From assembly GCA_934663775.1 (NCBI GenBank), contig CAKUKU010000005.1, positions 1-64,000 of the forward strand: DNA of 64,000 nucleotides, in the 5' to 3' direction. Source of the DNA: an uncultured Ellagibacter sp. Lineage in GTDB: Bacteria; Actinomycetota; Coriobacteriia; Coriobacteriales; Eggerthellaceae. Positions 18,626 to 27,127 of this stretch are shown in pieces. The first letter of the stretch is position 1. Each line of letters starts with the position of its first letter. The position numbers and the translations under genes are program-made. Below the pieces are notes generated by a model. It was not told the origin of the DNA, did no database searches, and was given only the letters and a program-made list of their open reading frames with translations.

Positions 18626-19309
18626 CTACTCCTTCACCGCTTCCACGAACCAGCTTGTGATGGATGTGGGGTGCGTGATGGCGGTTCCCACGACGACTGC
18701 CCAGGCGCCGGCGTCCATGGCGGCCTTCGCGTCGGCGGGCGTGTGGACGCGGCCTTCGCAGATGACGGGCTTATCAGGGAATTCGGCGACTGCTTGGCGC
18801 ACAAGCGCAACGTCGGGGCCGTCGGCCATTCCGCAGTCGATGGCGGCTCCAGGATGCGAGAGCGTGGTCGAGGCGATGTCGCATCCGATGGCGAAGGCGT
18901 GGCGAATATCTTCGATCGTCGAGCAATCGGCCATGACGAGCACACCTTCTTCCTTGAGCGGGCGCACGGTGTCTTCGAGTGTCTTGCCGTCGGGCCTCGG
19001 ACGGTCGGTGGCGTCTACCGCGACGATGTCGGCGCCGGCGGCGACGCAGGCACGCGCATGGCGCAACGTCGGCGTGATGTAGACGCCTTCGTGTCCTTCC
19101 TTCCAAATGCCGATGACGGGTACCTCGGTACGCCCTTTGATGGCGGAGATGTCGGAGAGCCCCTGGCAGCGGATTCCGCCAGCGCCGCCCAGCTCGCAGG
19201 CGCGCGCCATCTGCGCCATCGTCTCGGGGTGGCGCAGGGGCTCGCCCATGTAGGCCTGGCAACTGACGATAAGCTTCCCCTTGAGCTGCTGGATAACGGG
19301 ATCGGTCAT
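18626..19309 (-). CDS. nanE: N-acetylmannosamine-6-phosphate 2-epimerase
   Basis: 227 residues from ATG 19309, with AAAGGAGCA upstream. It is a TIM barrel interconverting ManNAc-6-P and GlcNAc-6-P. The family pattern is clear: KLIVSCQAYMGEPL at the N-terminus, GGIRCQG, IGIWKE, DATDRPRP and ADCSTIED, and the C-terminal phosphate loop VVVGTAITHP. It lies 106 bp downstream of nanK and feeds nagA. Confidence 0.93.
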   Translation of the reverse strand: MTDPVIQQLKGKLIVSCQAYMGEPLRHPETMAQMARACELGGAGGIRCQGLSDISAIKGRTEVPVIGIWKEGHEGVYITPTLRHARACVAAGADIVAVDATDRPRPDGKTLEDTVRPLKEEGVLVMADCSTIEDIRHAFAIGCDIASTTLSHPGAAIDCGMADGPDVALVRQAVAEFPDKPVICEGRVHTPADAKAAMDAGAWAVVVGTAITHPTSITSWFVEAVKE

Positions 19310-19415
19310 AAGATGCTCCTTTGCGATTAGCGAGATGTGCTTCGGGTTGGGCGCGAGCTGCGATGGTGCATGCAGCTTGCCAGTTTTAACTTGCAGTGGC
19401 AGGGCCGCTTGGGCG

Positions 19416-20369
19416 TTAAAGCGAATCGATGAGGTTCTCGGCCGCACCGATGAGCGGGGCGGTTGCGCCAAGCTCGGCATCGACAATGGGAAGATCGCGC
19501 TGGATTGCGGGAATCTGACCATCGAACCCGCGCTGCAGCTCCGCGTGCCATTCCGCGCCGGCTTTCACCACCGAACCCGACAAAATGACGATGTCGGGGT
19601 CGAGAATGTTTGCAAGACCGGCGATAGCTTGGCCCAGGGCGAAACCTGCTTCCTTGATGATGCGCCGTGCGGGCTGCTCGCCCTTTGCGGCGAGCGCGGA
19701 TATCTCGGCACCGGAGAGATGCTCCTCAGTGGCTTCGAAGAAACGCGCCTCGATGCCGCTGCCTGCGGCGACGCTTTCCAGATGCCCGCTTCCCCCGCAA
19801 ACGCAGGGAATCCCCGTGGCAACGGAGGAGGCCATATGCCCCACCTCGCCCGCGAAACCATGCTTGCCGCGCACGATGCGGCCATGCGCGATAACGGCGC
19901 CGCCGACGCCGGTTCCCGCGGCGATCATGATGCAGGTATCAGCACCGCGCCCAGCGCCCCAGCGGGCTTCTCCCACCGCGTAAGCCTGCACGTCGTTCAA
20001 GATGGCGGCAGGAAGGCCGCTGCGCTCGCGCAATGCTGAGGCGAGCGGTTGTCCGCCCCAACCTGGCATGAGATCGTTCGCGTAGGCGATGTCGCCGGAC
20101 TTCGCGTCGACGCGCCCGGCGGTTCCCACTCCGATACCGAGGGGGGAGGCGGGGGCGCACGCGGCAAGGTCGCTCGCGAGCGAGCAAATCTTGTCGAGGA
20201 CGCTTGCTCCGCCCTTCATCGCCTCGGTCGCCACGGTGCGCGAATCTTCCACGACAGGCTCGGCTTCGGCGGAATCGTAGCGCACGATGCTGCTCGTGAT
20301 CTTGGTGGCGCCCACATCGATCGCGACAACACGTGCAGGAAAATCGCAGTTCGCAGGGAAGGTTGCCAT
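19416..20369 (-). CDS. nanK: ROK-family sugar kinase, probable N-acetylmannosamine kinase
   Basis: 317 residues from ATG 20369. ATP-binding DVGATK is at 18-23 and the catalytic aspartate lies in ILNDVQAYAVGE. The ROK zinc site is C189, C191 and H178, but the third cysteine of the usual CxCGxxGCxE motif is replaced by H196 (CVCGGSGHLE). ROK kinases also phosphorylate glucose or fructose. The ManNAc assignment rests on sitting between nanA and nanE. Confidence 0.8.
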   Translation of the reverse strand: MATFPANCDFPARVVAIDVGATKITSSIVRYDSAEAEPVVEDSRTVATEAMKGGASVLDKICSLASDLAACAPASPLGIGVGTAGRVDAKSGDIAYANDLMPGWGGQPLASALRERSGLPAAILNDVQAYAVGEARWGAGRGADTCIMIAAGTGVGGAVIAHGRIVRGKHGFAGEVGHMASSVATGIPCVCGGSGHLESVAAGSGIEARFFEATEEHLSGAEISALAAKGEQPARRIIKEAGFALGQAIAGLANILDPDIVILSGSVVKAGAEWHAELQRGFDGQIPAIQRDLPIVDAELGATAPLIGAAENLIDSL

Positions 20370-20393
20370 GCTGCTCCTTGAATGGCTCGAAAG

Positions 20394-20442
20394 AAAGGAG
20401 CGCGACGCGCGGGCCTTTCGCCCTTGCACGCCGCGCTCCTTT
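20394..20442 (-). other. Hairpin between nanA and nanK
   Basis: AAAGGAGCGCG at 20394-20404 pairs perfectly with 20432-20442 across a GC-rich loop. On the minus strand only a few Ts follow. It may be a partial terminator or RNA-processing site setting the nanA:nanK ratio. Confidence 0.45.
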
Positions 20443-20453
20443 AATGGGTGACG

Positions 20454-21398
20454 TTACTTGCGGATGGGCGCGTCGGCGTCCATGAGGCCAGCCTTCTTGA
20501 GGACCTCGACAATGGCTGCGACGTCTTCGCCTTCGAGCGCCTGGACGGGCTCGCGCATCTGGTTCGTGTTGAACACGCCCATCTGCCACAGTGCCGTCTT
20601 GAATGCGCCAACGCCGGCACCGAAGCCGACGGTCGCCTTCACGACGCGGGTGAGGAACATGAGGCGTGCAAGGTGATCTTGCAGCTCCTTGACGCGCGTC
20701 CAGTCGCCTGCCTGGAACGCCTTGTACTGCTCGACGTAGCTGAACGGATCGAGGTTCGCGAGGCCGGGAACGGAGCCGTCCGCACCGCCGAGGTAAGCGC
20801 CGTCGACGCAGACCTCATGGCCGGTGAGCAGCTGAAGCGGATGGCCGGCGTCCTCGTTTTCGAGCACGAGCCAGCGGAAGGAGACGTCGTCGCCGGAGGA
20901 GTCCTTCACGCCCTGGAGCACGCCGTCTTTGCCGAGGCGCACGAGCATCGTGGGGTCGAGCTTGGTGTGCACGCACACGGGCAGGTCGTAAGCGAACAAG
21001 GGCAGGTCGGTGTTCTCGCGGATGTCACGGAAATGACGCTCGACTTCGCGCGGACCGCCGAGCGCGTAGAACGGGGCGGTCGCGACGAGCGCGTCGACGC
21101 CGTAGCCCTTCGCGCGCTTGCACTGGTCGATAACGCGCAGAGTTTCCATGTCGATGACGCCGGCGAGCACGGGCACGCGATGGTTCACGATGGCCACGGC
21201 CTCCTGCAGCACGTGGTAGCGCTGGGCGTCGGTGAGGAAGGCGACCTCGCCCGAGGATCCCAGGAAGAACAGGCCGTTCACGCCTGCGTCGATCATGCGG
21301 TTGATAGAGCGCTCGAACGACTCGAGGTCGAGCTGCTTCTTTTCGTTCAGGGGGATTACCACGGGGGGAATTACGCCGTGGAACTCTTTGGTGTCCAT
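20454..21398 (-). CDS. nanA: N-acetylneuraminate lyase / DHDPS-family aldolase
   Basis: 314 residues from ATG 21398, with AAAGGC upstream. It is a class I aldolase TIM barrel cleaving sialic acid to ManNAc and pyruvate. The Schiff-base lysine is K165 (LQGVKDSSGD) and the partner tyrosine Y137 (FAYDLP), the same numbers as in E. coli NanA. The pyruvate carboxylate loop is GSSGE at 47-51. Related family members act on other keto acids. Adjacent nanK and nanE make the lyase role the best reading. Confidence 0.82.
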   Translation of the reverse strand: MDTKEFHGVIPPVVIPLNEKKQLDLESFERSINRMIDAGVNGLFFLGSSGEVAFLTDAQRYHVLQEAVAIVNHRVPVLAGVIDMETLRVIDQCKRAKGYGVDALVATAPFYALGGPREVERHFRDIRENTDLPLFAYDLPVCVHTKLDPTMLVRLGKDGVLQGVKDSSGDDVSFRWLVLENEDAGHPLQLLTGHEVCVDGAYLGGADGSVPGLANLDPFSYVEQYKAFQAGDWTRVKELQDHLARLMFLTRVVKATVGFGAGVGAFKTALWQMGVFNTNQMREPVQALEGEDVAAIVEVLKKAGLMDADAPIRK

Positions 21399-21438
21399 GC
21401 CGTGCCTTTCATTTGACGGTCTTGTCTCAAACTCGAAA

Positions 21439-21466
21439 AGCATAGCACGCAGGGAAAACGCGTCAA
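21439..21466 (-). promoter_or_regulatory. Promoter of nanA-nanK-nanE
   Basis: On the minus strand, TTGACG, a 16-bp spacer and TATGCT, about 40 bp before the nanA start. Confidence 0.7.
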
Positions 21467-21638
21467 GAAATGCAATCGTTTGCCCACGAAATGGGGATAG
21501 AGAAGGTATCGGGTTTATGGGAGCCGCGCATTTGCGCGAGTTGGCGCCTGCGTGAGTTGACAGCGGGCGGTTTTGAAGGCGCAGTGTTGGAAGGGTTGAG
21601 CGCAGCCGAAGCTCCAAAAGCACGATGGAAAGACATTC

Positions 21639-21846
21639 GAATTCGGAATCGCAAAAAGTTGGTCACGAAACCGAGTTCTGCGCATCAATCAACTTCTCGA
21701 AGTGCGTTTGGAGGTCAATAGCCAGATAGTTACACCCCATTTTACTTAAAAATGGTGTGTAACTATGCAATATATTGGGGAGAATGGCTTGAATGGGTGC
21801 ATCCAACTGCGCAGAACTCGATTTCGTGACCAGTTTTCGTCAATTC
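21639..21846. mobile_element. MITE-like 208-bp element with nested inverted repeats
   Basis: Outer arms of about 40-46 bp (21639-21684 and 21808-21846) share GGTCACGAAA, then CGAGTTCTGCGCA. A nested 16-bp inverted repeat (AGTTACACCCCATTTT at 21728-21743 with 21749-21764, one mismatch) sits at the centre around a five-base loop. There is no transposase gene. It lies in the otherwise empty 21467-21918 stretch between the nan promoter and the transporter terminator. Non-autonomous element status is inferred from the symmetry. Confidence 0.5.
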
Positions 21847-21918
21847 GGGCGTTTGCGGCAGAAAAAGACGCTGCTCTCGTTGTCCTCCCAGACCTGCAGG
21901 GAAGGGGGATGGCAGAAA

Positions 21919-21946
21919 AAAGGGCGACCCTTGCGAGTCGCCCTTT
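21919..21946 (-). terminator. Terminator of the transporter operon
   Basis: A 10-bp stem (AAAGGGCGAC and complement) with an eight-base loop. On the minus strand a run of six or more Ts follows. It lies 19 bp beyond the ATPase stop codon. Confidence 0.8.
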
Positions 21947-21964
21947 GCCTTTGCTGCGATGCGC

Positions 21965-22933
21965 CTACTTTCCCAGATTCGGGTGGAGAAGCGAGGGAGC
22001 TGCGCCCAGAAGCAGGCGCGTGTAGTCGTCCTTGGGGTGGTTGAACACCTCTTCGGCGGTTCCCCGCTCGACTGCCTGACCGTGGTTCATGACGATGATG
22101 CGGTCGGAGATGTAGCGCACCGTCTGGATGTCGTGGCTGATGAAGACCATGGCGAGGCCAAGCTGCTTCTTCAGATCCATGAGCAGGTTCAGAATCTGCG
22201 CGCGCACCGAGACGTCGAGCGCGGACGTCGGCTCGTCGGCGATGATCGCGTCGGGCTTGAGCGACAGTGCGCGGGCGATAGCCACGCGCTGGCGCTGGCC
22301 GCCGGACATCTGGCCGGGTAGCGCATCGAGGACGGACTCGGGCAGGCCGACCATCTCGATGAGCTCGTGCACGCGGGCCTCGCGCGACTTGGCGTCGCCC
22401 ACCTTATGCACGATCATCGGGTCGGTCAGCTGGTCGCGCACCGTCATGCGGGCGTTCAGCGCGGTCGCTGGATCCTGAAATACGACCGAGATCACGCGGC
22501 CGATGATGCGACGCTGCGCAGCGGTGCGCTTCGTGACGTCGGTTCCCTTGAAATACACATGTCCCGAAGTGGGGGCTTGCAGGCCGCACATCACGTTTGC
22601 TGTGGTCGATTTGCCGCAACCCGATTCGCCGACGATGCCGATGGTCTCGCCCGGCATAAGCTTCAGGGTGAGGCCGTTCACCGCGTGCACCTTGTTGGGG
22701 TGCAGAATTGAGCCCGTGCGTGTCTTGAAAATCACATGCACGTCATCGAGGAAGATGATGGGCGTCTTGCCGTCGTCTTCGCATGTGGCGTTCGCGCTCG
22801 AATCCTTTGCGTGTTCCGTGATGCGTCTGCCGCCTTCCGCCGTGGCAATGTCGTTCACGGCTTCGGTGTCCTCGGCAGCTGCGACGAGGTCCTTTTCGGC
22901 GATTTCGGCTGCTTTGAAGTTCTTCTCGGTCAT
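21965..22933 (-). CDS. ABC transporter ATPase (Opp/Dpp F type; candidate sialic acid importer)
   Basis: 322 residues. Walker A GESGCGKS is at 102-109, MSGGQRQR is the signature and ADEPTSALD follows Walker B; the C-terminal oligopeptide-transporter extension is present. An acidic, low-complexity stretch of about 55 residues precedes the domain, unusual for this family. Its ATG follows the stop of the permease-ATPase fusion directly. It would pair with the ATPase half of that fusion to drive uptake. Confidence 0.85.
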   Translation of the reverse strand: MTEKNFKAAEIAEKDLVAAAEDTEAVNDIATAEGGRRITEHAKDSSANATCEDDGKTPIIFLDDVHVIFKTRTGSILHPNKVHAVNGLTLKLMPGETIGIVGESGCGKSTTANVMCGLQAPTSGHVYFKGTDVTKRTAAQRRIIGRVISVVFQDPATALNARMTVRDQLTDPMIVHKVGDAKSREARVHELIEMVGLPESVLDALPGQMSGGQRQRVAIARALSLKPDAIIADEPTSALDVSVRAQILNLLMDLKKQLGLAMVFISHDIQTVRYISDRIIVMNHGQAVERGTAEEVFNHPKDDYTRLLLGAAPSLLHPNLGK

Positions 22934-24955
22934 TTATTCCGCACCTCCCGCAAGGTAGGGCTTGATGCCCACGCGCTTGAGCTCGCTGTCAGGCAGCTCG
23001 GCGTAGTAGTGATCGGTGTCCTTGACGCGCTTGAGCATGGGGCGCACGTTCGATGTCTTGTCCGGGTGGCTCGAGCGCGGGCAGAAGCGGTCGCCCTCGG
23101 GGAAATCCTTCGGGGAGGGGACGCTGCCCGGCACCTGGTGCAGGCGGTCGCCGCCGGCCTCAATGGAAAGCACGGAGCCGAGAAGGCCGCGCGTGTACTC
23201 GTGAATCGGGCTGGTGAGGATGTCCTTCACCGGGCCTTGCTCCACGACCTGGCCCGCGTACATGACGGTGATGGAGTTCGCGACTTCGGCGACGAGCGCG
23301 AGGTCGTGGCTCACGAACACCATGGCGAAGCCGAGCTCATGCTGCAGCTTGTTCAGAAGGTCGATAACCTGCTTTTGCACGGTGACGTCGAGCGCGGTCG
23401 TCGGTTCGTCGGCGATGACGAGCTTCGGGTCGCGCGTAAGCGCCATGGCGATGAGCACGCGCTGGCGCTGGCCGCCAGAGAGTTCGTGCGGATAAGAGTC
23501 GAGCGTGCGCTTGGGGTCGAGGCCCACGAGCTCGAGCAGTTCCTCGGCGCTGCGGGTGCCGCCGCGTTTGGTGAGCTGCTTCATCTGCGCCTTGATCAGC
23601 ATCGACGGGTTCAGGCTGGAAAGGGCGTCCTGGTAGATCATGGCGATCTCGCGGCCGCGCAGCTCGTTCATCTCCTTGTCGGAGAGCTCGAGCAGGTTCT
23701 TGCCATCGTACATGATCTCGCCGGAGATCTGGGCCTTCTTGTCGAGCAAGCCCATGATCGTGAGACTTGTGATGGACTTGCCGCAGCCGGACTCGCCCAC
23801 AAGGCCCATGGTCTGGCGCGGGCGCACGACGAAGCTCACGTGGTCGACGACGTTCACGTCGCCGTGGCGCGGGAATTTGATGCAGAGATCCTTCACCTCG
23901 AGGATCGGCGGCACGTCGGTGCGCGCGGGGAAGCGATCGGTGCGTTCGAGCTCGACTTTCTTCAGCTTGGCGAGGCGCTTTTGAAGCATCTCGGCCTGGG
24001 CGGCGTAGGCGAGCGTGGGGTCGGCGACCATGCGGTCGGCCTCGCGGTTGCCCTTGAGGTCGTTCTCGTCAACCTTTACGGCGGCTTTGGGAGCCGCGAT
24101 AGCATCGGTGATGCCCTCGGAAACGATGTTCAGGCACAGCACCGTGATCATAATCATGAGGCCCGGGAACAGCGCCTGCCACCAGCGGCCGGCGAGCACG
24201 CCATTGCGCGCATCTGCGAGGATGTTGCCCCATGTCGGCGTAGGCTCGGGAATGCCGGCGGAGATGAAGGAGAGCGACGCCTCGAACACGATGGCGTCGG
24301 CGACGAGCACGATGGTGAACACGAGCACCGGTGCGATGCAATTGCGCACGACGTGCTTCCATAGGATCCAGGGGGCACGGGCGCCGGACACGACGACGGC
24401 GCGCACGTAATCCTGATTGTATTCGCTCATTACGTTTGCGCGCACGATGCGAGCGATCTGCGGGATGTAGAGAAAGCCGATAGCGAAGATGAGCGAGGGC
24501 ACGCTGTTGCCGAACACGACGATGAAGGTCGCGGCAAGGGCGATGCCGGGGAAGGACATGATGATGTCCAAGATGCGCATGATGATGTTCGAGATGCGCT
24601 GGCGCACGACGGCAGCGATGGCGCCGATGATCGAACCGACCACGAGCGCGAATGCCGTTGCGCCTAAGCCGATTGTGAGCGAGTACTTCGCACCGCACAT
24701 CAGTCGCGACAGGACGTCGCGACCCTTGTCGTCGGTGCCGAAGAGGTGCTCGCCGTTCGGCGCGGTAAACGAGGTGTAGATCGCGTAGGGATCATAAGGC
24801 GCGATGAAGTCGGCGAGTGCTGCGACGACGATAATCGCGATCAGCACGACAAGCGAGATGCGCGCGCCGGTCGTCATATTCTTCCAACGACGGAAGCGCA
24901 CCTTGCCGGCGCCGTCCTCCATCTTCTTGGTGAGGTTGCCACGAAGTTGAACCAT
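22934..24955 (-). CDS. Fused ABC permease and ATPase (OppC-OppD type)
   Basis: 673 residues. Residues 1-290 are an OppC-like permease with six membrane segments and the EAA loop at about 184-203. After a charged linker, residues 350-673 are an OppD-like ATPase (GESGCGKS at 387-394, ELSGGQRQR, ADEPTTALD). From memory, similar permease-ATPase fusions occur in the dipeptide-family sialic acid importers SatABCD (Haemophilus ducreyi) and SiaEFGI (Corynebacterium glutamicum). With nan genes next door this supports a sialic acid substrate over peptides. No frameshift or internal start interrupts the fusion. Confidence 0.85.
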   Translation of the reverse strand: MVQLRGNLTKKMEDGAGKVRFRRWKNMTTGARISLVVLIAIIVVAALADFIAPYDPYAIYTSFTAPNGEHLFGTDDKGRDVLSRLMCGAKYSLTIGLGATAFALVVGSIIGAIAAVVRQRISNIIMRILDIIMSFPGIALAATFIVVFGNSVPSLIFAIGFLYIPQIARIVRANVMSEYNQDYVRAVVVSGARAPWILWKHVVRNCIAPVLVFTIVLVADAIVFEASLSFISAGIPEPTPTWGNILADARNGVLAGRWWQALFPGLMIMITVLCLNIVSEGITDAIAAPKAAVKVDENDLKGNREADRMVADPTLAYAAQAEMLQKRLAKLKKVELERTDRFPARTDVPPILEVKDLCIKFPRHGDVNVVDHVSFVVRPRQTMGLVGESGCGKSITSLTIMGLLDKKAQISGEIMYDGKNLLELSDKEMNELRGREIAMIYQDALSSLNPSMLIKAQMKQLTKRGGTRSAEELLELVGLDPKRTLDSYPHELSGGQRQRVLIAMALTRDPKLVIADEPTTALDVTVQKQVIDLLNKLQHELGFAMVFVSHDLALVAEVANSITVMYAGQVVEQGPVKDILTSPIHEYTRGLLGSVLSIEAGGDRLHQVPGSVPSPKDFPEGDRFCPRSSHPDKTSNVRPMLKRVKDTDHYYAELPDSELKRVGIKPYLAGGAE

Positions 24956-24959
24956 TGTG

Positions 24960-25916
24960 CTACACCGTCCTGATTCGCGGATCGATAAGGATATAGAGCA
25001 TGTCGACGATCACGTTGACGATGATGAAGGTGATGGCAACGACGAGAACGACGCCCTGCACCAGCATGACGTAATTCGAGGTGACGCCTGAAAGAATCGC
25101 CATGCCCATGCCGGGAAGCGAGAAGATGACCTCCAAGACCACAGCGCCGCCGATCATGTAGCCGAACTTCAGGCCGAGCACGGTGACCGGCGTGATGAGC
25201 GCGTTGCGCAGCACGTTGCGCGCGACGACGGTGCCGTAGGGGATGCCGAAGCCGCGGGCGGTGCGCACGTAGTCCTTGTCGAGTTCCTCGACCATCGACG
25301 TGCGGATGATGCGCGTCATCTGGCCGGTCAGGGGAACGGCAAGCGCGATGCCGGGCATTGCCATGCGGGCAAGCCAGCCGCCCGGGTTCTCCGTGAGCGG
25401 CGGCAGTGCGCCCGAGGCGGGAAGCACATGCAGCGTGGAGGAGAACAGGAGAATGAAGAGCACGGCGAGCCAGAACGACGGTGTTGCGATGCACGCGATC
25501 GAGAATACTCGGATGATTTGGTCGGGCCAGCGATCGCGATAGAGCGCCGAGATGACGCCCAAAATCGCGCTTGCGATGATCGCGATGATGAAGCCGAAGA
25601 AGCCGAGCTGCAGCGTGATGGGCAGCGCGCTCGCGATGCGGTCGGATACCGACTGGCTTGCGGGGCCGAACGTTCCCAAATCGCCATGGAAGAAACCTGC
25701 CATGTAGTTGCAGTATTGCACGACGACGGGATCGTCGAGGCCGTGCTGGGTGCGGTAAGCTGCAAGTTGTTCCGCGGATGCGTTTTCGCCCAAGGCAGAA
25801 TAGGCCTGGTCAATGGGCGAGAGCGACATCAGGAAGAAGACGAGAACGGTGACACCGAAGATCATGACTGGCAGCCAGATGAGGCGGTTGCCGATCAATC
25901 GCAACAGGTTATTCAC
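24960..25916 (-). CDS. ABC transporter permease (OppB type)
   Basis: 318 residues, six membrane segments. The first (LIWLPVMIFGVTVLVFFLMS) and the long first extracytoplasmic loop are typical of OppB/DppB, and the EAA-type loop ELDKDYVRTARGFGIP is present. It is the first gene of the three-gene transporter unit, 4 bp upstream of the fusion gene. Confidence 0.88.
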   Translation of the reverse strand: MNNLLRLIGNRLIWLPVMIFGVTVLVFFLMSLSPIDQAYSALGENASAEQLAAYRTQHGLDDPVVVQYCNYMAGFFHGDLGTFGPASQSVSDRIASALPITLQLGFFGFIIAIIASAILGVISALYRDRWPDQIIRVFSIACIATPSFWLAVLFILLFSSTLHVLPASGALPPLTENPGGWLARMAMPGIALAVPLTGQMTRIIRTSMVEELDKDYVRTARGFGIPYGTVVARNVLRNALITPVTVLGLKFGYMIGGAVVLEVIFSLPGMGMAILSGVTSNYVMLVQGVVLVVAITFIIVNVIVDMLYILIDPRIRTV

Positions 25917-26014
25917 TTAAGTCCCCTCCTTTCGAATATGGCTCATACGAGCTCCCCTTAGGATTGTTTCGACCTGCCTTAAGGCGCGAAGCGTCCAAGG
26001 AAAGCCAACCATAC

Positions 26015-26020
26015 ATTATA
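26015..26020 (-). promoter_or_regulatory. -10 element for the transporter permease operon
   Basis: Minus-strand TATAAT about 100 bp before the OppB-type start. The -35 is weak. It suggests that the permease/ATPase genes have a promoter separate from the binding protein gene. Confidence 0.5.
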
Positions 26021-26073
26021 GTGTTAGTAGCCTTGTCTTAAGCGCTCGTATTTTGGCAAGTGCGCAAAAATCC

Positions 26074-26976
26074 CTATTCCTGTAGCTGTTTCTCGCAGAC
26101 ATGCCACCAGTTATTGCCCGTGCCCTTGGCGAATTCGCAGCCGACGCAGGGTTTCGCGCAAAACTCGACGGTCCGCATGTCGTCGGTGAGCAGGTCGCTT
26201 CCCTCATACGGCGTGCGAGGAAGAGCGTCGCATGCGGCCTCCATGCCCTGGATGTACATCGCGGCGAGCTGCTTCATGCCGCGCTTTGTCGGGTGCGTGC
26301 CGTCGATCGCCTCGTAGTCGAAGCCCAAGGCGGCCGTATCGACCGGCGTGCAGCTCGGGGTTGCGGCAGCGGCGTGCGCGATGGCGTGGTTGTATTCATC
26401 GACGCAGATGCCGCGGAACCATCGCGGCGAAGTTGATGTCTTCGCGCCCTTCACGCGCCCGGGAAGCAGGGTCGCCGCCCAGATGCGCGCATTCGGCCAC
26501 TTGTCGTGCATGGTGCGAAGCATGCGGCGATACGATTCGGCAAACTTCTCGACCGCGTCTTCGGGTGCGAGCCCCGCGACCTTCCCCTTGTCGGGGCAGC
26601 TCGCCACAAGATCGGCGGGCGCGTTCGGCGACCCGCCGCAAATCTGCGCGTAGGCCGAGCCCCAGCCGTAGTCGTTGATCCCGATGTAGATGAGGATGTC
26701 GTCGGGCGCCTTGCCGTCGCGCTCGAGCGCCTCGATGCGTCGCTCGCTTGCGCCTTGGGGAAACGCGTCGCCCTCGCATACGCAGCCCGACCAGGCCGCA
26801 TTCGAGAGAAGCTCGCCGCCGAAATGGTCGATGACCTGCATCCACCAGGTGTCGCAGGGCTTTTCCACCCCTGTGATCTCGCGCTGTTCCGCCTGATAGA
26901 AAACGCTCCAGCCTTCGGGGGTTATCCCCTCGAAGGTGCTGATTGAGTCGCCATAAACCGAAAAGAGCCGCTTCAT
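26074..26976 (-). CDS. SGNH/GDSL-family hydrolase, candidate sialate O-acetylesterase
   Basis: 300 residues from ATG 26976. All SGNH blocks are present: YGDSIST (nucleophile Ser at about 11), the glycine block SNAAWSG, the asparagine block GINDYG, and DGTHPT with catalytic Asp and His near residue 250. No signal peptide, so it is cytoplasmic. It sits between the permease and binding protein genes of the presumed sialic acid importer, making removal of O-acetyl groups after import a reasonable guess. A C-terminal tail contains CAKPCVGCEF, three cysteines of unknown role. Confidence 0.7.
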   Translation of the reverse strand: MKRLFSVYGDSISTFEGITPEGWSVFYQAEQREITGVEKPCDTWWMQVIDHFGGELLSNAAWSGCVCEGDAFPQGASERRIEALERDGKAPDDILIYIGINDYGWGSAYAQICGGSPNAPADLVASCPDKGKVAGLAPEDAVEKFAESYRRMLRTMHDKWPNARIWAATLLPGRVKGAKTSTSPRWFRGICVDEYNHAIAHAAAATPSCTPVDTAALGFDYEAIDGTHPTKRGMKQLAAMYIQGMEAACDALPRTPYEGSDLLTDDMRTVEFCAKPCVGCEFAKGTGNNWWHVCEKQLQE

Positions 26977-27016
26977 GCGATAAACCTTCCCTCTCTCTTT
27001 CACGTGCAATGGGACA

Positions 27017-27022
27017 AGTATA
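27017..27022 (-). promoter_or_regulatory. -10 element for the SGNH hydrolase gene
   Basis: Minus-strand TATACT about 40 bp before the start, placed after the binding-protein terminator. The -35 is weak. Confidence 0.4.
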
Positions 27023-27068
27023 GTGACGATGGCGCGCTCTCGGCGTTTCGAGGGAGTTTCACAAGAAA

Positions 27069-27095
27069 AAAGCCCGCCTCGATGAGGCGGGCTTT
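27069..27095 (-). terminator. Terminator after the binding-protein gene
   Basis: A perfect 12-bp stem (AAAGCCCGCCTC and complement) with a three-base loop. On the minus strand it is followed by six Ts. Confidence 0.88.
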
Positions 27096-27127
27096 CATGA
27101 GCGTCAAAGCGAAACGGCGGGTTCCGT

